A stretch of DNA of 64,000 nucleotides, taken from Larix sibirica (lineage: Eukaryota > Streptophyta > Pinopsida > Pinales > Pinaceae). Below are positions 47,597 through 57,929 of the stretch, in pieces. Under the pieces are notes generated by a model, which worked only from the letters and a program-made list of their open reading frames with translations, was not told where the DNA came from and ran no database searches. How positions within the stretch are numbered: the stretch's first letter is position 1; every line of letters starts with the position of its first letter. The stretch lies in contig NWUY0304733247.1 of assembly GCA_004151065.3 (NCBI GenBank), forward strand, positions 1,860-65,859, read 5' to 3'. Both the position numbers and the translations under genes were made by a program.

Positions 47597-47788
47597 AGCG
47601 CATTTCGGCATCAAAAAAGCACCTTATTCTTTATTATTATCTCTTATTTCTTCTCGGCGTGTTCAATCTTTGATTATTATCCGTATTACTACTATGGGTA
47701 AAAGGGATAAACTATAAAGGTGGTGCATATAAAGGGGTAGACTCACTCAAGGGGTAGGCTCAAGGATATGGGGGTGGGTTTAATATAA

Positions 47789-47834
47789 CTCGCGTTCAAC
47801 GGGCACGAAACGGCCACGCTGTAGATCCACTTTC
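47789..47834 (+). repeat. Dispersed repeat, copy 2 (partner at 7986-8028)
   Basis: CGCGTTCAACGGGCACGAAA followed by CGGCCACGCTGTAGATCCAC; aligned to copy 1 with small indels. Confidence 0.5.
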
Positions 47835-49792
47835 GACGATGAGATGGGAAAAACTGGAAAGCCGCGGAAAACGAGATCATTTCTAGGTGCCTAGAGCTGT
47901 TTGCTCGCATATCCCGGGAAGACGGGGAGTTTATCACCTGGGGTATAACCGGGGGGCCAAAAAAGGAGGTCGCGCTCTCAAAATTACCATGTGTTGGCAA
48001 GACGTAGAATTGAGAACCAATAGGCCAGGTTCATAGAGAGGAATTTTCCATAACATCTTATTCTTTAAACTGTCCTTTTTGCTCCAATAAGCCGTAACTA
48101 AAACCTATTATTTTCCCTTTCCATGACAAGTAGACAATTTATTGCATGCTTCGGAAACAAAAAGATGCAAGAAGAACCAACAATAAAACAGTATTAGAGC
48201 CTCACCAACAGCTTTCCTTGGCATTTATGATTTCCGAATAATAATACAAGTAGAAACAATACCTCCTTAATAACGGGTAAATAGTCCTACCCACACCTAC
48301 AAATGCCATCACAGGTGAATAACTAATTGGCCCCTTTTTTCTTATTTATTAAGAAAAGAAATAGGGGTTCTTGCATGCATGGCTCAGTTCTTTATCTTTC
48401 CATCAAGGGCGGGATATCATATTAAAGGTTCAAGGTTAAGGCTGGTAAATATACGGAAGAAGACGAGAAGGCGAACTTCAACTTTTTCATATTAGCCCGT
48501 ATCGTTTTCTTGCATGCACGGTTCAGTCCTACCCATACCTACGTAAATAGGAGTAAGAATAAGACTAGCCCTATCTCTTATTAGCGGGTTAAGACTACGA
48601 TAATAGAAACCTCCGGAAGTTACCGGTATTAAGAGAAACGATATATGCCATAATAAAATATACCGGTAAAAAGAGGAAGCATCAATCAGACTATTTCCAA
48701 CTTTACTGATAACGCCAATAGAAGACGGTTTCCCAGTGCAGTTATTTACCAACCCGCTAATACGATATTTATGCAAGAGGTTGGGAAAAGAAGGGAATAT
48801 TTTTTCTACCGGCCATATATAAGGCTTCCTCCTATTTACCAACCATAAGCTGACGATTTTCCACCCTCCACTGGAAAAGAGATTGGGCTTAGAAAGTTGG
48901 AGTGAGTCGATCCAGAAACCCTACCTCGTGCCAGTCTTATCTACGTAACAGCGTGCTAAAGCGAACCAGCCGTAGGGCGCCCGGGGACTCTTTTCCATTT
49001 GGTACGATAGTAACGTGATTCCTAAAGGTCACGCAGTAGTAAGACCCCGCGGCCTCCTAACTCTCTCCAATAATTGCAGTTCCAGTTGGCATCCCCTATA
49101 GATAGTAGGGCGTTTAATAATAGTAGGGGGGCTAACTAAGTCACTTCAAGTAAGTAGTGCATTTTCAAGAGGATTCAAGGCAGGCCCCATTGTTTTGCTA
49201 AGGGCGCTAAAGGGCCTTGTTGTTTTAAGTAAGTAGCTCTACTTTGGGATTTTTTTCGGTTCAAAATACATTATTTTTATCAGATGGATTCAAGGCTGAA
49301 GATAGAGGGAATGGGGTCGGCTCGCTCCCGCTCAACAAAATTCCGCCCCGAGACCAGCTTGTTAAGATGGCTGATTCAACCCTCGAATTGCTGGCGGTAA
49401 GTTTACGGGCTTCAAACCTTTCCGAGAGTGGGCTAATAAATTTACTATGTATGCATGCAAAAAGAAATACTGGACTGGATATTTATCTGTTGACCTCGTT
49501 AAATAATTATATTATAACTATAAACTTCGTGAAAGGTGGGGAAGGCTATCCCTGCTGCCAGGTGACTTATAAACCCAATGTTATTTATTGCCTGGGAGCT
49601 GCCGGGTGATTGACCAACCCAATGCACTGGATTTATAGATAGAGAATAGCGGCAACTCAATGTACTGTATTGATAGATTATTTATAGATAGAGAATAGAG
49701 GAATTGAAGAGAATAGCGGCATTGACTCTGACAATATTTAGTGCAGAACAGACACACTCGCGGAACTGGCTGGTACACGAATAGTTTGAATT

Positions 49793-50111
49793 CGTTGAAA
49801 TAAATGTCCACCATAACTCCATCCTTGCAGAAAATGTGACCCAGCGGAGTTCCAAACGGTGTGCAAAAAAGGCACTTATTTAGGTTTAGCAATATATACA
49901 GTTGGTGACACCTCTCAAACATTAGGCGCAATAACACAAAATGGTCCTTTAGGATACTGTAGACAGCCCAGTCATCCAAGCAGACCTCCAGGAACTTCTG
50001 TATGTAATCACAGAAGGCAGCTATCACTATCGTCGAGAATATGGCTAGGGCATTCTTCAAGCCAAAGCACATTACATTGTAAGCGTAGGAGCCCCATTCT
50101 ATGAAAAACAT
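49793..50111 (-). pseudogene. Ty3/gypsy reverse transcriptase palm remnant
   Basis: Copies RNA to DNA in the intact element; here only a fragment. The minus-strand frame reads WGSYAYNVMCFGLKNA, the 'G.Y.+.VMPFGL.NAP' block with Pro changed to Cys. Next comes EVCLDDWAVY, the catalytic '[YF]-[VL]-D-D' box with both aspartates kept but the aromatic residue replaced by Cys. Then RC and LNLNKCLFC follow ('LN..KC.F') and LGHIFCKDGVMVD ('LGH.+...G+..D'). Over 106 codons there is no stop or frameshift, which makes this the best-preserved retroelement piece here. The frame stays open to 49581 with unrelated text. Gag-like coding remains lie 300 bases upstream on the same strand. Confidence 0.87.
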
Positions 50112-50409
50112 TGTTTCTTCTTGTCTTCTTCAACTATCCACTACAATGAACAGAAGAATGTCTGGAGGTGACTGTGGATTTGGGTGAGGTCTAAAACATT
50201 CTAATTTTTATTTCAAACTAAACATAACCATCATACTTATATACATTATTCCTAGGGATGCGGATAGCCTTTACAGTTTCTTTAATCATCAGCATATACC
50301 ATCACTGGAATGCAGCATTTGTATCCTCTTGGCATTCCTTATCCGAATTATATTGCCAAATATTTCATTTAGGTGCTGGAAATGTGTCTGTGACCTCGGT
50401 ATTGAACTC

Positions 50410-51065
50410 TCTTCCCTCCAGAGCTTTCCTTAAAATAATGGAAAGAAGATAAAGAACCCAACTATAAGAAAATCCTTACCATTGTCCTGCACATTAAGAC
50501 AATTTACTATGAACTCATTCTAAAGGTGGCCCATGGCATCTTTATTCCTTTAACATATCTTTCTACAGACAGCATGGATGACTCCAATGGGGTATTCATC
50601 TTTCCGACATTTGCATATCATTTTGCAATCTAATAGCTGGGTTGCAAACCGAACTTCTGGATCATTGATCAGTGAAATGATGACTCCGCATGTTCTACGA
50701 TGCATTCCATATTTCTTGTCAATTTATTTAGGATTAACATTCTTTGCTGAGATTACATTAGCTGCATCCTCGTCGAGTCGGGGTAATCCTGATACTTGAT
50801 GCATGGAATCAGGGTCGATGGAATAGGGTTTGTCCAACCAGAGGAATCTTCCATACAGCTTGCTGGGTAAAAACCTGACACACTTAATCACATTCGGGCT
50901 CCATCCAAAATGTGGAACATCCAGCAAAGTAAGAATCCTGATTGAAATAAACTTCGGGCCCATGTCTTCGCTATTACTTATTAACTTCCATCCTGGATAT
51001 TTCTTGTGTCCGCATAATGAGAAAACTGGTGTTCTGGAAAGTGTGTCGCATCCTGAATGTTTCAA
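50410..51065 (-). pseudogene. Decayed reading frame upstream of the gypsy RT (gag-like by position)
   Basis: One minus-strand frame gives about 215 codons of protein-like text with stops only near its end (AA-NVNPK-TAA at about 50724, then two TAA/TAG stops near 50520-50555) and no frameshift. It contains DVPHFGWSPNVIKCVRFLP, DKPYSIDPDSMHQVSGLP and VRFATQLLDCKMICKCRK. The text is clearly ancestral coding sequence. I believe related segments occur in plant retroelement polyproteins, but I cannot name the family. Its position just upstream of the RT remnant on the same strand suggests it is the gag part of the same element, with protease deleted. Confidence 0.55.
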
Positions 51066-51918
51066 TCCTAAAAATTAATGATCCCTGCTTTCCCTAATAG
51101 CGGCTCCACAATGTCAGCTTTTTCATGAACTTCCACCACATGCATATTTATTATATTTAATCCTATGGTTCATGCATTTACTCTGCCAGCTACCCACATG
51201 TATGTAACTCACTCAATATATTCTTGCCACCTCCCATTTGAAATGCTGGAAGGTGTTTTTATTGCTTTGAGAATAGACTAATGTTTCAATAAGTTAAAGT
51301 GTAGGGCTAGCCCGGAGATTTATAACTGCATTTTAATAAAACTTATTTGCGTATCTGGTTCGATCAGCAGAACTTCAAACATTTCTGATAGACGAGCATT
51401 CATAGAAAGCACCTTACTGCTCCTCCCTCCATAGGTTTTGGAAGAAAGACTTTCTCCTTAAATATAAGGTCAATCCAAATAAAGGAAAGCTTGGCTTGGA
51501 TTCAAACGAATATGAATAAATGTTCTTTTTTTATTTCTTTTCTGTCCCAGCCCGTATTCTAGTCACCCGGCGAACAAGTAATAAGCGCGTAAGTAAAGCA
51601 ATCCCGACCTTTCATTCTTTGTTCCAGCCCGCAGCAGCCGGGTTATTCAACTAGAAAGAGAGTAAGTAAGCCGTTTTGCCTGCCCTGCCATCAACTAATG
51701 AAATTATATTATTGCTTCTTATCCGAAGGGCTCCGGCCGCGTCGTAGTATCCCCGGTCAGCCAATGGCATCCTGGAATATATAGAAACGCCCTTAACTGC
51801 TGGGGAGCGACTCATTCCTCGATCCTATCGTAAGAATCATCAGTCGCCTTTGGCCACACCTTCCTTTCCCAGCCAGAAAACTAAGAAGACTTATAAGCAT
51901 TGAGAAATCATTCACTAA
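51066..51918. other. Noncoding, no gene recognised
   Basis: No supportable feature; may contain the decayed 5' end of the minus-strand element. Confidence 0.4.
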
Positions 51919-51972
51919 CATCAATCCAAGCCTTGTAGCGCCCCCGCGAATATGGCAGGTGCGAATTGAACG
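51919..51972 (+). repeat. Dispersed repeat, copy 1 (partner at 53226-53293)
   Basis: ATCAATCCAAGCCTTGTAGC followed by GCCCCCGCGAATATGGCAGG and TGCGAA.TGAA matches the partner, which carries a 12-base insertion after CAAGCCTT. Confidence 0.6.
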
Positions 51973-52830
51973 GAAAGCGTACAGAAAGCGAACTGGGTAA
52001 TGTTGATTGCATAGATAAAACGGGAATGTGGATTTACTGGGGAATGCGTTCTGTGCCTTACTGGGTGAGTGTACTGGGCAGGTGCTTTGGGCAGTGCATT
52101 GTCCGCCCGTTGGACTGCCCCACCAAAAGTATGTTTGCAATCAATAAAATAAATAACTCTTCATCGGTGCACTCAATATAGCTAAATTTTATGTGTGTGA
52201 GTAGTAGCTATGTGTAGCCTGTTGAGTGATAATGACTATTTCGCTATCGCGAAGCCTTATAACTAGCTCTTCTGGAACTAACAACTCTTCTATTTGGTTG
52301 GCCCTGATCCAACTAGTAATAATTAGCTGTAGTGCAACTCTGAGTCCCAATAGTTGAAATGGAGAGACTTCTAATTAGTAGTTATTAGCTGTAGTTCTTC
52401 TTTAGACTATTTAGCTTATGCTAAGGTTTTAAGTTCAGAATGAAATGATATTTATCACTATTCCCCTGAGCGAAAGCGAAAAAGCTAGTAGAAGGTAAGG
52501 TAAAGCCCATACCATAACTTGTGTTCCCTGAGCTCTAACGAAGAAGCTATAAGTAGTTTACTTTTCAAGAAAAAAGCACTAGAAGTTCCATTATATATAA
52601 CTATATGCTATTATAAGAACCTCTTCTTAGTGCCTTATTATATTTATAACTATAATTTGTTATTGCTGTATAATGGGACTATATCGGGTAGCTATGTTAG
52701 GCTATGATGGGTGCTTATTTTGTGAGTCTGCTATGTTATGTGAGGTGCAGTAGGAACCATTGTTCCGTCCGTAGAACCCTGTAGGGTTTTTATCTAGCTC
52801 TGATGGTAAAGTTTATCCTCTCGGCAGATA
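51973..52830. other. AT-rich noncoding with short internal repeats
   Basis: AACTAGTAATAATTAGCTGT (52310) and AATTAGTAGTTATTAGCTGT (52372) are a local duplicate pair. No gene. Confidence 0.45.
52517..52552 (+). repeat. Dispersed repeat, copy 1 (partner at 62321-62360)
   Basis: ACTTGTGTTCCCTGAGCTCT followed by AACGAAGAAGCTATAA, nearly identical to the partner (ACTTGTTTGTGTCCCCTGAACTCTAGC... form). One of the better-conserved pairs. Confidence 0.65.
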
Positions 52831-52866
52831 GTGGGCGATCAATCAAGATCTATCCGGGCAAGCATC
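52831..52866 (+). repeat. Dispersed repeat, copy 1 (partner at 54117-54157)
   Basis: GTGGGCGATCAATCAAGATC followed by TATCC.GGCAAGCAT matches GTGGGCCATCAATCAATATC... at the partner. A TCCGTCCGT word and CTCTGA lie upstream in both. Confidence 0.55.
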
Positions 52867-53866
52867 ACTCATTGTATAGCTTGTTGCACTGAAAAGGCTT
52901 TTACGCTCCTTCTACTATGTTATGAGAAAATGCTTTTCGCTCTTAAGTTACTTATCGGGTGGGGGGGTAGGGGCGGAGTAGTATAAGTTATGGAGTTATG
53001 TATTTTGGGGTATCGGGTTATGGAGGCACTACTCTTGACTTATATCCTTGGCTTGGCCCTATTAGTTACCGAAGTGATAAGTTAGCATTAGCAATGTTTT
53101 TTTTATAATAATATTTTTCATCCTATTTATTATATGCAGGGGAATGGCCAAGTTGAGGTCATATAAAATATATATATATTATACTACGGGTCCTTCTCAT
53201 TTGACGTTTGAATAGGATGAATCAGTATCAATCCAAGCCTTTTTCCTTCCTTGTAGCGCCCCTCCCAAATATGTTGGCAGGTACGTACTGAATGCGGGTA
53301 TGGTGCGTTATAGTAAGCGGATATGAGATAAAGGAAGAATGGCGGGGAGGTGGAAGGAATTGGCTCTATAAAAACCGGGGGAGTACTAGCTTTACATCCA
53401 AAATGCCCATAGCCCCGTGATACATGAAGCCACCCTAAAGTTGCACCTCCACCCCTACTACCAGCTAGACACAAGTAAATGCCACCCTTACGCGCTAGGC
53501 GCCTGTAATTTAGCCCGGTATTTTCGTATGTGAGTTAGCAACCATATCCCCCGCTGCCGCTGCTATATATAATTAATTTGTTAAAACAAAAAAACATCTT
53601 CTTTGTGCTGAAGTGGCACCTGGAATATATGAAAAACAATTGGCCTAACTAACCTCACCGCACCTCACTGGGGACCGTACCTGAAAAAACCATACTTTGT
53701 TAATCCCTGCTCTAAGCAGCTTCTATCCTGTTTAGCACCCAAGACTAGTCGCAGGATATATGGGGTTGGAGAGGGGCCCTGGCAAAGTGCTGTGCCACGG
53801 CCTTATTCCCTAAGGTGATAAGCGATGCAAGCAGGGGTGGGATTGGCTCGGATGAAACGTAAGCGC
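52867..53866. other. Noncoding, no gene recognised
   Basis: Contains an alternating TA run near 53168-53180, a poly-G run near 52961-52967 and repeat copy 53226-53293. A 96-codon minus-strand frame (53184-53474) is unassigned. Confidence 0.4.
53226..53293 (+). repeat. Dispersed repeat, copy 2 (partner at 51919-51972)
   Basis: See copy 1; same orientation, 1.3 kb away. Confidence 0.6.
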
Positions 53867-54050
53867 TCAAACCTCATAGGGCAAACGATAGCGATCAGGG
53901 GAAAGCTGTGTCGATACTTCCTTCCAACCTAATGGTATATGTTTCTGTCCAGTTCCGAATGCCCACTTTACTTTGGAGGGAAAAATAAGAATGTTCACTT
54001 TGGTAGATTAAAGCTATAACTCATCATCAAACAAAGAAGCCTACTAATTG
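53867..54050 (+). repeat. Dispersed repeat family, copy 2 (partner at 10272-10560)
   Basis: TCAAACCTCATAGGGCAAAC followed by GATAGCGATCAGGGG, then AACTCATCATCAAACAAAGA and CTACTAAT. Same block order as at 10.3 kb, with shorter spacing. Confidence 0.6.
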
Positions 54051-55796
54051 GTGCCCGCCTCACACAAACACTTGGTTCTGTTAGATCCGTCCGTTGTGCC
54101 ACCCCGCTCTGAAGATGTGGGCCATCAATCAATATCTCTCCACCAAAGGCAAGCATGGTTATACGGCTCAGACTGCCGGCTATAATATACTATGACTGGT
54201 TGGCAAGGATGGGCTCTGGTGGACCCTGTTGTAGTTCATATATAGTGCCGTCTAGATGGACTTGTAAAAGGACATAGTAGTTTTATGTGGCTCATCAAAG
54301 CTACTAAATCGAAGCTTTTTATAAGTGAATTTTAGCTTTTTAATACTATATAAATCAGCATAATCACAGCACACCAACACCTGGACACTCACCCCCCCCG
54401 AAGGAACGGGACGCATTACCCCCATTACGCTTTCAGTAAACTATAAAGAACTTGACGAGAGAGGCCTTGAAAAGAGAGGAAGACCTGGACACACAATTTA
54501 GGTCTTTACACAACGCGTTATTTAGGCTTTCAGTTCTTACCCACCAATATTCGGAAATAAACAATACTATTCAGCTTTATGGAAAAGAAACTCCTAAAGT
54601 CCCATAACAATCCTATCATTCTCACATTATACCATTGATGCATTCAAACATCCCCCCATTCTAGCATACGACCGCATTATATTGATTGATACTGCCCCTT
54701 GAGGTTGGAAGGGTAGCTACAACAGCCCCGTGAGGTTCGTTTCTTGAATTGACACAGCTTGCCCCCTTGATTAGTACCGCTAACGCTCGATACACGCAAA
54801 CACAATCTATGTACGGAACTCAGTTCCTACACACTACTGATGATGAACTGTATTAAAATTGTGTACTCCCCCCCCCCCAAATGGCTGTTTTGTTCACTAA
54901 TACCCTCGTCTTTATTTGGTCGGACGAGTCCCTCCGGGTCGTATAATGACGCCGTTTATATATATATATGTATGAAGCCAACTGGTTGCTTGCTGCCAAA
55001 GTTGTAGCTTAGTCAAAAGCGTATTCTACAATAAAACCCTTCAAGTTGTTATATATATAGGTGCGGTAACTTATTAGCATTATATTTGAGAATATGCGAG
55101 TCTATATCTCCTCTGTAATTTATTCTTTAGATTCTCTTGGATCTGGCGTGAAGGATACCTCTTTCGGGTAAGGTGCATGTGATAGGGGACATATCTCGGG
55201 CATGGTTGCTAAATAGGAGCATATCCTAAGTGACTTCTTGGGTGGGGGGGCTAGTAATGTGGGCCTTCTCTTAAAGGGAGAGGAAATTCAATACAGAAAG
55301 GGGAAAACCTATCTGACCTAGTTTATCGGGTGGATGCTGGTGAAAAGAAGCTATGAAAGGTATGGTAAATTATAGAACAAAAGAAGGTGGTCTCATAGAT
55401 GATAGAGAAGAGCCTGATCCTGACCTTATGATAACTGTTAAATTCGAGATAGATAAGGTAGCCTATCAGTTTAAAGGATAGGCAGGTAAAGAGAGCGTAG
55501 ATGCATGAACATAACGCTTAGGCAGGGCAGTAAGCTCTAGTCCGTGCCAAGTAGTCAGTGCCCAGTTGTCCGTACCCACAAGTCCACATACCCCCATACA
55601 TGCATACATAGCTGCTTAAACCCATATGCTTATTCTTCTTCATACCATATAAAATAAATAGCTAAAGTACACGCACGCTGCGCGAAATCATGGTGGATTA
55701 GATATAATAGCAATGGTGCTAAATAGACACGAAGGTATAACCTTTTTCACTGGGGAAAACTAAATATTGCTTAAAAGACAGAAACCTTCGAGATTA
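54051..55796. other. Noncoding with homopolymer and repeat words
   Basis: Contains the repeat copy at 54117-54157, an 11-base poly-C run at 54868-54878 and a TA run near 54957-54970. The words GAGGCCTTGA, GACCTGGACA and GCTTTCAGTTCTT at 54460-54540 recur in the same order at 59.2-59.4 kb. No gene. Confidence 0.45.
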
Positions 55797-55890
55797 AATG
55801 CGGGAAGGTGCTCAGAGGTGCTGGAGCTGCGTCAATTGCTTTAGCGGGAGCTGCTGCCCCGTGCCGGTATTGGAAACATAGTTACTCTTC
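55797..55890 (+). pseudogene. atp9: atp9 gene fragment (ATP synthase subunit 9 / c), broken
   Basis: In an intact gene this encodes the small two-helix proteolipid that forms the rotor ring of mitochondrial ATP synthase in the inner membrane. The DNA GGTGCTGGAGCTGC, then TCAATTGCTTTAGCGGGAGC followed by TGCTG, and after a short interruption CGGTATTGGAAAC, follows the start of plant atp9 closely. The translated core is GAGAASIALAGAA, then in a shifted frame GIGN, the Gly/Ala-rich first helix. Seven extra bases (within CCCCGTGCC, near 55857-55863) break the frame. Just after the start the 'EGA' codons are also disturbed. Beyond GIGN the sequence no longer matches, so the loop and second helix with the proton-binding acidic residue are absent. 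A short scrap of about 90 bases, it is good evidence for mitochondrial origin of the DNA but not a functional gene. Confidence 0.75.
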
Positions 55891-56216
55891 TGTTTACTTA
55901 GCATTAGAAGGATTTATCAGGACCTCACTGGGAGGGCACTGTGTGGTAAGGATCAGCCAGAGGTGCTACCATTCGTCATTCGGAGTCAGATCGTATCGAC
56001 TTTTCCATGCATTTTAGTTAGGGGAGTATGTCTGCATTCCAGATTAGCCATATGCTGTAGCTGGATGGAATGCCCTTAGCAGTTTCTTATGTATGTACGT
56101 AGGGAGGTATTCAAGGGTTATTACCATCACTAGGATGGCAGGTAGAGTGTCAAGCTTTCTTTTTGTAAGTTTGGTGAGTGACGGGAAAGCTTTGATTTAT
56201 TTATGGAAAACCTAGG
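55891..56216. other. Noncoding, no gene recognised
   Basis: No supportable feature. Confidence 0.4.
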
Positions 56217-56920
56217 TTGAGGCGAGGCAGTACAGAAAGGAGGAGTGGGGCGGCAATGGAACCAGCAACTTCCCTACCAGCATCTCGTCCAACATCGGTG
56301 GAGATAACTGAATATTCACTTAGAGGTTTCATATTTATATTGATACCCCACAGCAAAGGCAGAGGCACCCTTTTTTGCAAGGATCCATATCCAGAGTATT
56401 ATATTAAGATCCGGTTGTTCCATTCGTTTCGACATTACCATATCCAGTTTCGGGTCAAGATCCATAACTACCAGTAGCAATTAGTCAACTAATTCATCTA
56501 ACACCATTGTTGTCACCTGGCGTACCTTTCCAGCTATTTGGCCGGTTACAGACGCAATGGTAGAGTCGGATCCATCATATTCGGATCCATAAGCAGCGGA
56601 CCCCGTTGACTCATATGCAGAGCCTTCAGTTGATTCAGTTCTATATTCGGATTTAGATGCAGAGCTCACAGATTGACCCACCCAAAAGTGGTGTAAAGCG
56701 CGCAACCACTCTATATAAAGGCAGCATACCGCCGCCTAGTTACAGAGCCTAAAAGAGCAAAGGCAGGAGAGGCAGAAGCAAAGTCAGTTGACTCCACACC
56801 CTACCTACATAGTAGCAGATCCCGCTTCATTTTGTTTACCAAGTAAAGTAGACTTCGTTTACTCGGAAGCAGCAGAATTCATGCGTTACCAGTGCAAAGA
56901 GTGCATCGTTAATAAGCATC
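56217..56920 (+). repeat. Codon-phased tract, plus orientation, several phase changes
   Basis: Plus-strand text includes DPVVPFVSTLPYPVSGQDP. Then, in another phase, MVESDPSYSDP, a TAA stop, AADPVDSYAEPSVDSVLYSD and LDAELTD. Further on it reads VADPASFCLPSKVDFVYSEA. AADPVDS and VADP are shared with the 29.3 and 18.7 kb copies. The antisense frame is Ser/Gly/Tyr/Glu-rich (SAYESTGSAAYGSEYDGSDS). Confidence 0.5.
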
Positions 56921-57600
56921 GCTATTCATTTATCTCTTTGAATAACCTGGAACATCAGGTGATTATCTAACGATCTTTTGCACCTCATTTCCTATTTTCA
57001 ATTTCACATGCATCGTATAATAACAGATATCATATTTCTATTCTGATCTAAGTCCATAACAGATGCACATTTGTTCGATGGTTCGGGTCATCAATAAATG
57101 GTTAGTGGTCCACACTTTAGCGAGCTCGGATGACACACCCGCTTAACCCTTGACCCGCACAGAATGACCTGCCACGGTATCCAAACCTGAGGCTACAAAC
57201 CTACGACCAATGCGACATGTGATGTTTCTTATTTGCCAGGCGGGTATAGCGGAACACATTTCCACCCCACCCATAGTGTTCAGTGTTCAGTGCTGGCCTG
57301 AGCATGATCGCATACGAAACGTGGAAGGATTTGAGGGTAGTAGCATCTTTACCTCTAACAGGAATGGATTCTAGCTCATTTGACTTTCCCCATACCCAAC
57401 CTGTGCTCCGTAAGCACCGCCTAACCTTTTGCTGACCGTTTTAGGATGAGGAGGGCTTACCGTCAACCTCATTAGGAGCGGCGGGTCTTGGGAACGGGTC
57501 CACAAATGGAGTGTTCTACCCTGAAAAAGTTCACTCTAACCAGCTCATGTGCCCTATAGGATAATCTTCGTCCAACAAGGTAAAACCTAAACCCAAGAGA
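56921..57600. other. Noncoding, no gene recognised
   Basis: A small tandem duplication, AGTGTTC AGTGTTC AGTGC, lies near 57277-57295. Nothing else assigned. Confidence 0.45.
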
Positions 57601-57929
57601 ATGCATGCACCCTTCCTCATATTTTTTGCCTCACATGCGCTAAGAGTAGGTGGTTACATGACAACTTGTGCCAAGCATGCATCTCCAAGTAACTAACTCA
57701 AGTAGTGTGCCCCACATGTGCCATGGTAAAGTAAGCACATGCCAACACGTGCTAGCTCACCCACTCCTCATATTGAAATGCAACAACTTAATTAGTGTGC
57801 CCACCTAGTCCTAAGTAACTCCAAGCTAAAAAAAGGGGGGGGGCTATGAGGCAATTCGCCCTCATGAAACTCTTTTACTTTGATGCATCCCTCTCACAGC
57901 AAGAGTCAAACACTCTCTGAGCAATAGGT
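57601..57929 (-). mobile_element. Region 3' of copia RT with paired short repeats, possibly LTR-derived
   Basis: On the minus strand, downstream of the RT fragment, TTGGAGTTACTTAGG...GGGCACACTAATTAAGTTG and GGGGCACACTACTTGAGTTAG...ACTTGGAGATGC form a partial repeat, and CACATG/CATGTG words are frequent. A position just beyond pol would fit element end sequence, but terminal TG/CA boundaries were not found. Confidence 0.3.

Larger units (their letters stand above)
47391..49792. other. Unassigned sequence between two gypsy remnants
   Basis: Open frames of 85 codons (47743-48000, minus), 116 codons (48492-48842, minus) and 121 codons (49244-49609, plus) match nothing known. Contains repeat copies at 47540-47596 and 47789-47834. 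Two words, TTCTTGCATGCATGGCTCAG and TTCTTGCATGCACGGTTCAG (at 48369 and 48508), are near-identical and resemble the 3' half of a group II intron domain V, but the 5' half is not convincing. Confidence 0.4.

Noticed and set aside
48492-48842. 116-codon minus-strand open frame
   Set aside because: No motif of any organelle or retroelement protein that I recognise, and no supporting context.
49244-49609. 121-codon plus-strand open frame
   Set aside because: Text resembles nothing known and its end overlaps the open minus-strand RT frame in antisense.
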